This document shows, in pieces, positions 7,546 to 16,879 of a DNA stretch of 64,000 bases. Origin of the DNA: Nitrososphaerota archaeon (GTDB lineage Archaea; Thermoproteota; Nitrososphaeria; Nitrososphaerales; CADDZS01); the NCBI GenBank assembly GCA_021325255.1, contig JAJPHP010000039.1, positions 1-64,000 on the forward strand, in the 5' to 3' direction. Under the pieces are notes generated by a model that was given only the letters and a program-made list of their open reading frames with translations, was not told the origin of the DNA and searched no databases. The position numbers and the translations under genes were made by a program. Position 1 is the stretch's first letter, and each line of letters begins with the position of its first letter.

Positions 7546-9228
7546 ATGGCAAAGTACGTTCTTGTTTCAGATACAACTTTATCGCACGATTACCGGAACT
7601 TTCCACTTCTGGATTTCCTTCCGAGTGCCCCTACAGAGTACCTGCCGAACTCCATCTACAAGTACTTGAAGGGCAAACCTCCTCCTCCGATTAACGGAAG
7701 AGCTTCGCTCGCCACCTATCCCTTGAGAAAGTTGGAGGCCGCTCTCCTGCAAAACAATTACTCGGAGGATGATGTTGTTGTTGCACACGAAGACCACATA
7801 GAGGACTTCATCGACGAAGAAACCGAGATTGTCGGAGTCACGACAATGGATCCTCTGGGAATCGCGCCACTCACAATGTCCTATTCCGTTTTCTTTTCTT
7901 CCGCAAACATGGCTTTCGTCCACAAAGAGTTCATCGACTTGATGGGACGAATAAACAGGGCCAGGAAGGGCAAAAAGGCAAAACTTGTCGTCGGCGGGCC
8001 GGGAGTTTGGGAACTGACTGTAAGACCTGAAGAAATGGACAACCTGAACATCGATTACGCTTTTCAGGGCGAATCCGAGGACATCATCACTGACCTCTTC
8101 GACTACATCATCGATGGTTCAGATCGTAGCAACGAGTTCTACAGAGGGTTCCAGACTTTCGACAGCAACTTCCATAAAACATGGATTGGCGATGAGAGAT
8201 TCATTTCTCGCTACCAGTTTTCAAAGCAGTTCCCGAAGCTGGAAGACATTCCCGAGATCAGAAACCCGACCATCAAGGGATTGGTAGAGGTCATGCGCGG
8301 CTGTGGGATAGGGTGCGATTTCTGCGAGGTAACCCTCCGACCGCTGAGATATTACGAGCCCGACAAGGTACAGAGGGAACTCGCAGTCAACGCAAAGGCC
8401 GGGATTGACAACGCTTGGCTTCACAGTGACGAAATTTTCGCTTACAAACACGGTCGCAACTTTGTCCCCGACCAGGACGCTCTCGTCGAGCTGCACAAGG
8501 CGGTGATGAGCACACCAGGAATCGAACGCACGAACCCCACGCACGGGCGGATCTCCATACCAGGCGCGTACCCCGAATTGATGAAGAAACTCTCGGAGAT
8601 AATGGAGGCAGGTGCGAGCAACTGGATTGGTCTGCAGGTCGGAGTGGAGACAGGCAGTGACCGCCTCGCAAAGATGCACATGCCGAACAAGACTCTCCCG
8701 CTGAAGATTGGCCCCGATGGCTCATGGGCTGATATCGTCTGGCGGGGAACCTACGTCATGAACAAGTATTTCTGGCGTCCGGCCTTCACCGTGCAAGTTG
8801 GGCAGGCGGGCGAGACCGACGAGGACAACTGGGATACTGTTGCCCTAATCAATCGCATGAGCAACTCAGAGGTGGAGGGCAGGCCTTTCGAGTTCACAAT
8901 AACCCCGATGCAGAACGTGCCTCTCGGGCTGATAAAGAGCAGGACCTTTACGAGCCTCACGCTCTCGGAGTCGCAACTCGCTGTATACTACGCGGCCTAC
9001 AGGCATCTCGCCAAAGTCGCTTCTCGAGACGCGTTTAGGAGCGGAAGGAACGGCAGGGACAGGAACTTCTTGACCATGCTGGGAACGGGAGCGGTGATCA
9101 GTCTCGGAGGAAAGGCGATGCTGCACACGGTTGCCTCCATTTGCAAGAAGGGAGGACTCGACCTTGAAAAGGCAGCTCGTTATGGACTGAACGAGAAGCT
9201 TCCTCAGGCTCCAATGATACCAGCCTGA
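7546..9228 (+). CDS. B12-type radical SAM protein, possible tetraether-lipid enzyme
   Basis: This 560-residue protein has a region of about 240 residues with a Rossmann-like VVGGPGVWE segment, as in cobalamin-binding-type radical SAM enzymes. A canonical C-x3-C-x2-C [4Fe-4S] motif follows at Cys253, Cys257 and Cys260 (RGCGIGCDFC). Further on, QVGVETGSDRLA is the SAM-barrel signature. Size and order resemble the archaeal family that contains the GDGT ring synthases and tetraether synthase; that link is from memory of the family, not a search. The function is therefore radical-based modification of an unknown substrate, with lipid a reasonable guess. It stands alone in front of the agmatine genes. 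Confidence 0.8.
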   Translation: MAKYVLVSDTTLSHDYRNFPLLDFLPSAPTEYLPNSIYKYLKGKPPPPINGRASLATYPLRKLEAALLQNNYSEDDVVVAHEDHIEDFIDEETEIVGVTTMDPLGIAPLTMSYSVFFSSANMAFVHKEFIDLMGRINRARKGKKAKLVVGGPGVWELTVRPEEMDNLNIDYAFQGESEDIITDLFDYIIDGSDRSNEFYRGFQTFDSNFHKTWIGDERFISRYQFSKQFPKLEDIPEIRNPTIKGLVEVMRGCGIGCDFCEVTLRPLRYYEPDKVQRELAVNAKAGIDNAWLHSDEIFAYKHGRNFVPDQDALVELHKAVMSTPGIERTNPTHGRISIPGAYPELMKKLSEIMEAGASNWIGLQVGVETGSDRLAKMHMPNKTLPLKIGPDGSWADIVWRGTYVMNKYFWRPAFTVQVGQAGETDEDNWDTVALINRMSNSEVEGRPFEFTITPMQNVPLGLIKSRTFTSLTLSESQLAVYYAAYRHLAKVASRDAFRSGRNGRDRNFLTMLGTGAVISLGGKAMLHTVASICKKGGLDLEKAARYGLNEKLPQAPMIPA

Positions 9229-9500
9229 TGCGTTTGATCGGTTTCCCGTCTTTATACCTCTTTTTACATTCTTGTTCTTTCTCACTTGTAGCTTCGGTCC
9301 TATCGCTCGTTTGAAACAAAACGTCCTAAACATAATAGCGAGGCCTATCAACAGACAAGAATCAATTCGTTTGCATCCAAGTTCCACCGCGATTGGTTCG
9401 CTTCAGGTGAATCTGCGAATGGGCTCATCACTTTGCTAGGATTGGCTTTAATACGCGCGGAGAACGAATCCTCTTATCAACCAAACCAGGAGCGTAAAAC

Positions 9501-10385
9501 TTGACAACGAGTAGAGCCAAAACGCAGCGATCTACGAAACTCGGGGAGAACGAGAGAGTACGGATCGGGCTTGTCCAGATGGCAATGTCGCCCGATCGGG
9601 AAGCTAACCTTTCAAAGGCACTCTCGATGGTAACCAAGGCCTGCTCAAAGGGAGCGAAGATTGTCTGCTTGCCAGAGCTCTTTACTTCCCTGTACTTTCC
9701 TCAGGCCAAGTATGCCGGTGAAGCCTCGGAGAAGATTCCTGGCCCCACGACCGAGGCTCTTTCAAAGTGTGCAAGGGAAAATTCTGTGGTCTTGATTGGA
9801 GGCTCTATTTTCGAGGAAGATGGCGCAAGTCGCTACAACACTTCAGTCGTATTTGATAGCGATGGTGCAATCCTCGGCAAGTACAGGAAGGTGCACATTC
9901 CCGACGATGAGTCGTTCTACGAGCAGGACTATTTCGAATCAGGTGCCGGCTACAGATCATTTGATTCCTCCGTAGTAAAGATAGGGGTCTTGATCTGTTT
10001 TGACCAGTGGTACCCAGAACCGGCAAGAGCGGTCAAACTCGCCGGAGCGGACGTTCTGTTCTACCCCACGGCGATCGGTCTGGTCAGAGGGATTAGGCAG
10101 AGTGAGGGAAGCTGGAAAGAGGCATGGGAGGGCGTTCAACGAGGTCACGCAATCTCAAACAGCCTTGTCGTCGCCGCTGCAAACCGCACTGGACGTGAGG
10201 GTCGGATGAGGTTCTGGGGAGGATCTTTTGTTTGTGACCAGTTTGGGAAGATACTTGCGCGGGCTGACGAGCGGGAACAGGTCGTCCTGGCGAACTGTAG
10301 AATCGGCCTTGGACGCGACATAGAAGAAGGGTGGGGCTTCTTGAGAAACAGAAAGCCCTCTACATATGGAGCTTTGATTCAGTAG
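9501..10385 (+). CDS. aguB: N-carbamoylputrescine amidase
   Basis: This 294-residue carbon-nitrogen hydrolase shows the complete nitrilase-superfamily triad: Glu59 in CLPELF, Lys130 in YRKVHIP and Cys166 in LICFDQWYPE. The DQWYPE context and the pairing with agmatine deiminase identify it as N-carbamoylputrescine amidase, releasing putrescine, CO2 and ammonia. The start is TTG 9501. A CTTTAATA element at about 9444-9451 could be the TATA box. The stop at 10383-10385 is one base from the GTG of the next gene, so the two are translationally linked. The order is AguB then AguA. Confidence 0.92.
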   Translation: MTTSRAKTQRSTKLGENERVRIGLVQMAMSPDREANLSKALSMVTKACSKGAKIVCLPELFTSLYFPQAKYAGEASEKIPGPTTEALSKCARENSVVLIGGSIFEEDGASRYNTSVVFDSDGAILGKYRKVHIPDDESFYEQDYFESGAGYRSFDSSVVKIGVLICFDQWYPEPARAVKLAGADVLFYPTAIGLVRGIRQSEGSWKEAWEGVQRGHAISNSLVVAAANRTGREGRMRFWGGSFVCDQFGKILARADEREQVVLANCRIGLGRDIEEGWGFLRNRKPSTYGALIQ

Positions 10386-10386
10386 G

Positions 10387-11436
10387 GTGAGCAAAACACC
10401 ACTGGAACTGGGCTTCAGGATGCCTGCCGAGTGGGAGAGGCATGAAGCTACCTGGCTTTCGTGGCCGAAGAACCCACTTACATTTCCCGAGAAGATCATT
10501 GATCAGGTTGAGCATGCCTATGTTCAAATGATCGAGGCGCTCGCTGGTGGAGAAAAAGTGAAAGTACTCGTCGATGATGCGACGACCGAAGCACGCGTCA
10601 GATCCATGATTTCCATGAGAGGCGGAAACGTTCAGTTTTACGTGGTCAAGAGCGCCGACGTGTGGATCAGGGATTACGGGCCCATTTTCATCAAGAACAC
10701 GCTCAACGGTATCCGCGCGATTACGAAATGGCACTTTAATGCTTGGGGGAGCAAATACGACGATTTACTAGGCGATGATAAAGTAGGAGTAGAAATCTCA
10801 GAGTCAACCGGCCTGCGGATCTTTCAGCCCGACATGGTACTGGAAGGCGGCTCAATCGATACAAACGGGAACGGGTTGTGCCTGACAACAAAACAATGCC
10901 TCCTCAATCCGAATAGAAATCCCAAACACTCTAAAGATTCGATTGAAAAGTACCTTCGCGAGTATCTCGGCTTTTCTGACATCGTCTGGTTAGGTCGTGG
11001 AATCGAAGGTGACGACACGGACGGACACATCGATGATTTGGCGCGCTTTGTGAGCCAAGACACCGTTGTATGCATGGTCGAGAGCGACACGACCGATGCA
11101 AACCACGTGCCACTTCAGGAAAATTACGAGACACTGACCGAGTGGCGCAGCTCGTCAGGAGAGTCGCTCACCGTTCTTCCTTTGGAAATGCCCGGCGCCC
11201 TAACGAGTGTCGGCGATGAAGAGGTGGAAGAAGGCCGATTGCCCGCAAGCTACGCCAACTTTTACATCGGAAACGAGGCGGTCCTGCTTCCCGTGTTTGG
11301 AGATAGGAACGATGACAAGGCTGTGTCTTTGCTCAAGCAAGCTTTCCGGACAAGGAAAATCGTCGCGATAGACTGCAAATCGCTGGTATACGGCTTTGGC
11401 GGGATACACTGTGTAACCCAGCAGGAGCCTGCGTAA
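10387..11436 (+). CDS. aguA: Agmatine deiminase
   Basis: This 349-residue protein is a guanidino-modifying enzyme of the peptidyl-arginine-deiminase type (agmatine iminohydrolase). Family marks are WPKNP near the N-terminus, the substrate-binding VWIRDYGPIF segment, GDDTDGHIDDLARF, and the catalytic Cys342 in the C-terminal GFGGIHC motif. It converts agmatine to N-carbamoylputrescine, the substrate of the enzyme encoded just upstream. Start GTG 10387 lies one base after the aguB stop. Together they form a complete two-step route from agmatine to putrescine that avoids agmatinase. Confidence 0.94.
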   Translation: MSKTPLELGFRMPAEWERHEATWLSWPKNPLTFPEKIIDQVEHAYVQMIEALAGGEKVKVLVDDATTEARVRSMISMRGGNVQFYVVKSADVWIRDYGPIFIKNTLNGIRAITKWHFNAWGSKYDDLLGDDKVGVEISESTGLRIFQPDMVLEGGSIDTNGNGLCLTTKQCLLNPNRNPKHSKDSIEKYLREYLGFSDIVWLGRGIEGDDTDGHIDDLARFVSQDTVVCMVESDTTDANHVPLQENYETLTEWRSSSGESLTVLPLEMPGALTSVGDEEVEEGRLPASYANFYIGNEAVLLPVFGDRNDDKAVSLLKQAFRTRKIVAIDCKSLVYGFGGIHCVTQQEPA

Positions 11437-11561
11437 GCTGGGGGCAGCGGGATACGAAATCCTCGGGTGCTAGCATATATTTGCTTATTTAAGAGGGCAA
11501 CAGCCATCTTTGGACTAGAACAAAGACTGAGAGAAACCAAGGCGATAGATCAGGTTTTCCC

Positions 11562-12674
11562 ATGATTGCCACAACCTCGAAGGCCTACCTCTTCCTTACC
11601 TTCGCATTGATATTCGGGCTACCTCTCATGCTGGGATACCTATCGAATACACAGGGAGATTATCTGAGCTATGTTGTTGAATATCTCCTCGTTACGGTCG
11701 TCATTTCGCTACTGATTGTTTACTTTTCGAGGCGCAGCCAGGAAACTAAACTCTCAAATCCAAACTTCAGGGCGGGGGCTGAAGAACGCCGTCAGGATAG
11801 AGGGAAAAGAAGACTGACCCTGAGTTTGGGGAATCTTTCTGTGTATTGGGCGCTCTCATTCGCAACACTCACGGTTGTTGCCTATGCTGCCCTAAGAGTC
11901 TTGATTGTCTCTTCGTACCCAAAACCTCCCCCGGATGCCCTGGCCGAAGGGATTGGGTCAGCCTATTTGGTACTTCTAGCGGTCACCGCGGTTCTTACTT
12001 TATCCAAACTCATGCTCTTCATATTCAAACCCCTGGGAAGAATCTTTGCCGAATCAGAAAGAAGGTATGACGTAATCGCGGTTGCGTCCACTATCGCATT
12101 CGTCTTGACTTATCTTTTCATGGTGAACCAGATTCTGATCTCAGGGTACAACACAAATGTGAACCTCCCGTCGCCGTTTGGGACCTATCCTTTCGCTCAT
12201 GTCTTCACGGTCGGACCGCAGCAAGCCGTGGTGAGTTCCATTTACCTGCCTTACGCGCTGATCCAGATAAGCCCCGTGCTTAACCTTCTGTTCATACCCT
12301 TTGAGGTCCTCTTCGCTCTTCTCACGTCTCTCCTTGTCTCAGCAAACCTAACGATGGGATACTACCTCATTAGAAATAGCGGACTCCGTTACTGCGTCAG
12401 GGGGACGCTGGTGTCCACGAGCGGTTCGATTATCGGGTTAACGGCGACGTGCCCGACCTGCCTTGCGCCTACGATTGTCTCCGTCCTCTTTGGGGGGATA
12501 AGCGCTGCGGAGCTGATCTACTCGAACATTTACGGAGTAATCCTTCCACCGGTGATCAGCATAGCGACTTTGATGATCAGCCTGTATTATCTTTCAAACA
12601 GGATAGTGAAGGTCAATGAAACCGGTGCGTACTCCTCGCTGTCTCCTCTGGGCAGTGACTCGAAGAGGAATTAG
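11562..12674 (+). CDS. Polytopic membrane protein with an intramembrane CPTC motif
   Basis: This 370-residue protein has about eight hydrophobic segments. A basic cytosolic loop lies around residues 65-95, and a longer external loop rich in Asn, Pro and Tyr around 195-225. Near residue 300 a CPTC dithiol motif lies at the start of a hydrophobic segment next to the sequence SGSIIGLTATCPTC. Such a motif could bind metal or undergo redox, but no transporter or oxidoreductase family is recognised. The ATG at 11562 begins directly with the first membrane segment. A CATATATTTGC element at about 11474 could serve as promoter. Confidence 0.6.
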   Translation: MIATTSKAYLFLTFALIFGLPLMLGYLSNTQGDYLSYVVEYLLVTVVISLLIVYFSRRSQETKLSNPNFRAGAEERRQDRGKRRLTLSLGNLSVYWALSFATLTVVAYAALRVLIVSSYPKPPPDALAEGIGSAYLVLLAVTAVLTLSKLMLFIFKPLGRIFAESERRYDVIAVASTIAFVLTYLFMVNQILISGYNTNVNLPSPFGTYPFAHVFTVGPQQAVVSSIYLPYALIQISPVLNLLFIPFEVLFALLTSLLVSANLTMGYYLIRNSGLRYCVRGTLVSTSGSIIGLTATCPTCLAPTIVSVLFGGISAAELIYSNIYGVILPPVISIATLMISLYYLSNRIVKVNETGAYSSLSPLGSDSKRN

Positions 12675-12726
12675 TGATTGTCCCGTCTTTTGGTGTGTGT
12701 TTCACCGAATCTTTAATCTCCGCTTA

Positions 12727-13170
12727 TCATGAAGAATTGTATTCCCGTTCAAGTGCAGCGATGTACTTGTCCCAGATCCTACTTGTCTGCTCCACTTGTT
12801 CCTCCTTCGTTGGTACCGTTGAAATGTTCTTCCACCTTTCCTTGAACACCATGTCGAGCTTTGTCTTGTTCTTCCCTACGGAAGTCAGCTTGTAGTCTCC
12901 GGTCTCGTCGTCCTCCTCTCCGAAATAGTCGAGGTGCCAAGTCTTCTTTGACGGATTCAAAGTCACAATGTCGACTGCGACCTTCGGCTTTCCGTCCGCA
13001 CCTTCGTAGAGCTGGGCGTAAACTACCTGTTTAGACGTCTTTTGGAGTATCTTTCTTTGACTCCTCGATCCAGTGATCTTCGGATCGTCCTCACTGAAAT
13101 CTGTACACCAATTGTAAACATAGTTGAGGGGAGCGTTGATCGCCTTTGAAACTCTAGTAATGTCGACCAT
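12727..13170 (-). CDS. SRPBCC-family protein
   Basis: This 147-residue protein opens with SKAINAPLNYVYNWCTDF, a typical SRPBCC/START N-terminus, then shows alternating strands and a C-terminal helix EEQVEQTSRIWDKYIAALE. The fold makes a hydrophobic ligand cavity; members include polyketide cyclases and Aha1-like proteins. The ligand is unknown. The gene is divergent from the exported protein at 13551. On its strand a GCTTAAATTA element at about 13207-13216 lies about 40 nt ahead of the ATG, fitting a TATA box with a very short leader. Confidence 0.72.
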   Translation of the reverse strand: MVDITRVSKAINAPLNYVYNWCTDFSEDDPKITGSRSQRKILQKTSKQVVYAQLYEGADGKPKVAVDIVTLNPSKKTWHLDYFGEEDDETGDYKLTSVGKNKTKLDMVFKERWKNISTVPTKEEQVEQTSRIWDKYIAALEREYNSS

Positions 13171-13550
13171 TTTTCATTCACTTGACTTAGTGAAGGGAAT
13201 GGCTGATAATTTAAGCCTAGTCGCAAAGGTCCTACCCAGTCCACTCGAAGTATCATGGTTAGTTTACTGATATCTGATATGGCCCGTATCCAACCACATT
13301 TACAGATTATCAAGAGTCTGATCTTGAAAAACCCGTTAGGGCCTCGAGCCAACTATTTGATTTGTTTGACAACCTCCACTTCTCTGAGTGCACGTTTTCA
13401 ATCACCCGCATTGTTCGTTAGAATTTCAGCGCATGGATCGCTTCAGTGGGGTTCCATATGCAACGGAATCCGATATAGTGTTGACCTATCTGATGGAAAA
13501 TGTGGAGAAAGATTGTTTAGCGCAGATCTTTCACACCTTTGAGGTACGGA
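13171..13550. other. Intergenic region between divergent genes
   Basis: Apart from the minus-strand TATA-like element near 13207-13216, I see nothing recognisable. An open frame on the plus strand at 13255-13542 has no domain and no convincing start, and is not accepted. Confidence 0.4.
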
Positions 13551-14294
13551 ATGAATTATAAAATGTATTCAAGACTTTTCTCAGTTGCTTCACTTACTGC
13601 CTTGATAGTGTTGCTATCATCGGCAGGAATAGCCTACGCGGACAACTCGGCTCAACCTCAAATGGTCGGCTCTCAATGGGCCGTCTATGAACAGGTCACG
13701 CTCCCGAATGGGAACCTAAACTTCTATCCAGCGGCTCATGCATCGACTATCCCGTCTGGTGGAGTAGAGTTCTCAATGCCCAATTCCACATCATCTAGTC
13801 CTGCCTATGTCAACTATCTGCTCAACACTTACACAACATCGCTTACCGAGTCTAACACCATCACTGCTGTGATAAATGTCGTTACGAGTTCTTCGGCCAC
13901 GACATTCGTGGGTAATCCAGACGGCGGCAATCCTGCAGTATCCTTCGTAAGACTTTTCGTCCAATCTAATTTACCAAATGATCACAGCTCAACATGTACA
14001 GGAAGAGGTAACGTCAACAACTACTGGTGGGCAGATCCAGCCTCCGGCTCATACACATTCGGTACTGGCGGATCAGGCCCCGTGACCCTATCCATCCCCC
14101 TGAATCCAGCAGACTGGTCAAACATCTGTGGACAATTTGGTACGTCGAACACCGCTGCTTTTGACTCTGCTCTCGCGAACATCAAGTTCATCGGGCTATC
14201 CTTTGGTAGCTACTACTTTTTCGCCAACGGTATGGGAGTAGACGGAACTACCGGAACCGCAACGTTCCAACTTGTAAGCTACACCATATCCTAG
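13551..14294 (+). CDS. Exported beta-rich protein of unknown function
   Basis: About 247 residues with a clear signal peptide: a short basic lead (MNYKMYSRLF), a hydrophobic core near residues 8-25, and an AYA-like cleavage site before DNSAQPQ. The mature part is rich in Ser, Thr, Asn and Gly with predicted strands, resembling a lectin-like or jelly-roll extracellular domain. Only two Cys pairs are seen. The start is fixed at ATG 13551 by GAGGT at 13540-13544, although the frame is open from a TTG at 13539. A hairpin terminator follows the stop. No family is recognised. Confidence 0.7.
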   Translation: MNYKMYSRLFSVASLTALIVLLSSAGIAYADNSAQPQMVGSQWAVYEQVTLPNGNLNFYPAAHASTIPSGGVEFSMPNSTSSSPAYVNYLLNTYTTSLTESNTITAVINVVTSSSATTFVGNPDGGNPAVSFVRLFVQSNLPNDHSSTCTGRGNVNNYWWADPASGSYTFGTGGSGPVTLSIPLNPADWSNICGQFGTSNTAAFDSALANIKFIGLSFGSYYFFANGMGVDGTTGTATFQLVSYTIS

Positions 14295-14310
14295 AACACC
14301 CGAGAGAATG

Positions 14311-14352
14311 AGAAGAGAGAGCCCGGCTAGGCTCTTCTCGATACTTTTTTCT
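14311..14352 (+). terminator. Hairpin plus T-run terminator
   Basis: GAGCC at 14319-14323 pairs with GGCTC at 14330-14334. The stem is extended by AGA/TCT pairs, and a TTTTTT run follows at about 14345. It lies just after the stop of the exported protein at 14294 and fits an intrinsic-type terminator. Confidence 0.5.
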
Positions 14353-15059
14353 TTCCAGCTCAACTGCATTTTATTCAAGATTCATGCAAGGTCGTTTCTG
14401 AAAAGCCAAAAAGCTTATCTTCCTGGCGCAATTTTTCCTGGGATGATCCTCTTTTTGGGATCGGATAGTAGAACGAAAATCTCAAGGTCGAATACGTAAT
14501 CACCTCCGATTTGCCACTTATTCTCTTAAGCTCGATTTTCGATTCTTATGTTCTATTTTATCTCAGATTTCCTTGAAACGTGAGCTTTCGTCTGCCTAGC
14601 TTCGTGCGCCGCCAAAAGAGTAGGCGTGAACCGAAAGTTATTCAATTCCAGGGACGATCGGATCGAGGTAGATATTCATATTCAATTTCGTTTGTTTTGC
14701 ACCAGCACTCTTTCATCGCTAGAGAGAGTAAACTTTGATCGTGCACTCTTTCGTTCCCAATGATTCTCGGTATCATGTTTTTCCTCCGGCGTGTACGCTT
14801 GCCGACTGGCCAGATTTTCTACTTACTTCTCGGAACGATTTACACGAACTCGATTTTACGCGGCCTGATCTAGTTCCTTGAGGAACGTGCTCAATGCTTT
14901 TTGGGAATACACTGCATATGTAAGTCGAGTTGTATACCTCTTCTAGACGGGAGAAGCACCGCCTTCCAAGCAATGGGATAGCAGCTTACCAATGGTCAGT
15001 AGTAGCTTAAGTAATTCTGACAAGTTCACCAAAGAGAGCTAAGGGAGGCCATTTCAACT
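14353..15059. other. Stretch without recognisable gene
   Basis: About 700 bp between the terminator and the SnoaL-like gene. Short frames on both strands (for example 14308-14499 plus and 14773-14973 minus) show no domain or convincing start. A promoter for the next gene is expected near its end. I see nothing else. Confidence 0.4.
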
Positions 15060-15509
15060 ATGCAGGCGGTGACCAACGAGGAGAAAACGCGACCGCTGGA
15101 TCTTTTCAGGAAGGTTCTGGAATTATTCGACTCTGGAGACATAGAGAGCGCACTGTCCCATTACGACAAAGAGGCCGACGTTGTTTTTTCTGGAGCTAGG
15201 GGGTTTGAGGAATTTGGAGAATTGATTCGTAGAATCTGTGCAGCATTCCCCGATGGGAAGCACGAAGTATCAGATGCGGCCGAGATGGGCAACGCGCTCG
15301 GTGTGGAGCTTGTGTTCACTGGAACCCACAAAGGATCCCTGATGGCGTCAACGCGGCAGGAGATATCACCATCCGGAAGGACGGTGAGGGTTCCCATATG
15401 TGAAATCATCAGGTTAAGGGATGGGCGCATTCTTTCCCAGCACACCCGCTTTGATAGCTTGGACCCTATACCGACAACTGTGGGTCGTCAAGTAGACCGA
15501 CCGAAATGA
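15060..15509 (+). CDS. SnoaL/NTF2-like protein
   Basis: This 149-residue protein fits the SnoaL-like branch of the NTF2 fold. An N-terminal helix (LDLFRKVLELFDSGDIESAL) is followed by the strand HYDKEADVVF, a second helix GFEEFGELIRRICAAFPD, and a curved sheet ending in ICEIIRLRDGRILSQHTRFD. Proteins of this family are cyclases, hydratases or simple binding proteins, and the pocket here cannot be interpreted further. A GGGAGG purine stretch sits about 15 nt before the ATG. It heads a co-directional set of genes running to 17.5 kb. Confidence 0.75.
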   Translation: MQAVTNEEKTRPLDLFRKVLELFDSGDIESALSHYDKEADVVFSGARGFEEFGELIRRICAAFPDGKHEVSDAAEMGNALGVELVFTGTHKGSLMASTRQEISPSGRTVRVPICEIIRLRDGRILSQHTRFDSLDPIPTTVGRQVDRPK

Positions 15510-15551
15510 GGAATAACGATCGTTCCGCAAAACACCTGACATGGTGATCCA

Positions 15552-15824
15552 ATGGAACTCTCAAGTTACAATGGAAATGGCGGAACCGCGCGCAAGTATA
15601 GATCAAGCAGAGAGCCTCCATTGAGTGAGCTTCCTGAATGGGCATTGCGAGCCGACCTCGCCTTTGCCCGGCAAAAATTGTCTATGGCGGTCAAGCGCAA
15701 GCAGGATGGAGGGCTCCCTCACGCTCGATTTGAAAGCTATGATCTGGTGTTGAAGGAAAGAATAGTGGCGCTCGAGAAGGAAATCAGAAATCGAACAAGA
15801 AGACGAACTGAGTGGTCAATATAA
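15552..15824 (+). CDS. Hypothetical small charged protein
   Basis: This 90-residue protein is mostly helical and basic, with a Gly/Asn-rich N-terminus and a long C-terminal helix alternating Lys, Arg and Glu (around VALEKEIRNRTRRR). It contains no membrane segment and no Cys. It lies 42 bp after the SnoaL-like gene and 29 bp before a membrane protein gene, so it is probably co-transcribed with them. I recognise no family. The coding call rests on spacing, direction and amino-acid composition. Confidence 0.5.
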   Translation: MELSSYNGNGGTARKYRSSREPPLSELPEWALRADLAFARQKLSMAVKRKQDGGLPHARFESYDLVLKERIVALEKEIRNRTRRRTEWSI

Positions 15825-15853
15825 GGAAAGGTGCTTGAGAGGAAGTAAGACCA

Positions 15854-16336
15854 ATGAGTGAAATTATCGCAAAAACAAATGAGAAGCGAAGGGCCTCTTG
15901 GAGATACTCTTGGATACTTGTATTCATCGCCCCTCTATTCGAGGCGTTATCGGGTCTACTTCCTCTAGTTGGTGGTTACGCTTACGTTCACTCTCAAAAC
16001 GTAATATCACAAGCGATACCTGCCTCATCCTCTTCCGTTACAATAAACTACCTCAATGTACTCGCTAGAGACGAAGGTTTGGCTGGACTATTCATCGGAA
16101 TTTTCTTTGCAGCAGTTGCCGCAACTGGCTACAGGAAGGGTGATAGGTGGGCGTGGTACGCGATGCTTTGGGGTTTTCTCATGGGCGCGGTGGGGTTTGT
16201 CGTCGACGCTTTAGTGCAACCTTTGCCGGGAGAGGCTATCGTAGCTAATCTTTTGATTCCAGTAATCCTGGGGTTGATGGCAATTGGTCTAGCTTTGCCT
16301 TACAGGATGTTTTTCCCGAGTAAGCTCCCCGATTAG
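15854..16336 (+). CDS. Membrane protein, first of a tandem paralogous pair
   Basis: This 160-residue protein has four hydrophobic segments. Between segments 2 and 3 lies a GYRKGDRWAWY motif, and the last segment ends in LPYRMFFPSK. Both motifs recur in the next gene, so the two are tandem duplicates. The external loop after the first segment is Ser/Val-rich. No known transporter or enzyme family is recognised. It is co-directional with its neighbours, with the next gene 18 bp downstream, and is likely in the same operon. The function is unknown. Confidence 0.7.
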   Translation: MSEIIAKTNEKRRASWRYSWILVFIAPLFEALSGLLPLVGGYAYVHSQNVISQAIPASSSSVTINYLNVLARDEGLAGLFIGIFFAAVAATGYRKGDRWAWYAMLWGFLMGAVGFVVDALVQPLPGEAIVANLLIPVILGLMAIGLALPYRMFFPSKLPD

Positions 16337-16354
16337 GAGGAGGAAATTGGGCAA

Positions 16355-16816
16355 TTGGCAACCACTTTTTCGGCAACGCCAATTAGGAAAGCGGGAGCCC
16401 ACGAAAAATACGGTTGGGTACTTCTTATGATGGGTCCTTTGATAATTGCTGTCCTGAATATACAAGGGCTTATCTACGGATATTCGTCAGAAGCTCCGAG
16501 TAATCTACTCTCCGGCGCAGTAACATCTTCGACCCCATCAGCCACAGTGAATTTGCTGAATTACATTGCGAGAGGAGCTGCGGGCGGTAGTTTAGTATTA
16601 ATGATCCTTGTTCTAGCTGTCGCTGCCAGCGCATATCGAAAAGGATTGAAGTGGGCGTGGTATGTGGAAGCCTATGTTTTCGCTGCGGCAGTAGCTATAC
16701 TCGCCTTGGAGATGGCAGAAGGACAAAACAACTGGACCGGAATTATAATCTTGGGCTTGCCCTGGCTGCTCGGATTAGTTCTGCCATACAGAATGTTCTT
16801 CTTAAGGAAACAGTGA
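16355..16816 (+). CDS. Membrane protein, second of a tandem paralogous pair
   Basis: This 153-residue protein is a paralogue of the preceding gene product, with the same four-segment layout and the shared motifs AYRKGLKWAWY and GLVLPYRMFF. Divergence elsewhere is considerable, so the duplication is not recent. The start is TTG 16355, preceded by a strong GGAGGAGG purine run at about 16336-16343. The role is unknown. Conservation of the WAWY and LPYRMFF segments in both copies suggests they form the functional or packing core. Confidence 0.7.
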   Translation: MATTFSATPIRKAGAHEKYGWVLLMMGPLIIAVLNIQGLIYGYSSEAPSNLLSGAVTSSTPSATVNLLNYIARGAAGGSLVLMILVLAVAASAYRKGLKWAWYVEAYVFAAAVAILALEMAEGQNNWTGIIILGLPWLLGLVLPYRMFFLRKQ

Positions 16817-16879
16817 TTCTATTGCCAGGAGAAAATTGGACGAATACACTGGCGTTTTCGGCTACATCAAATTAGGCGA

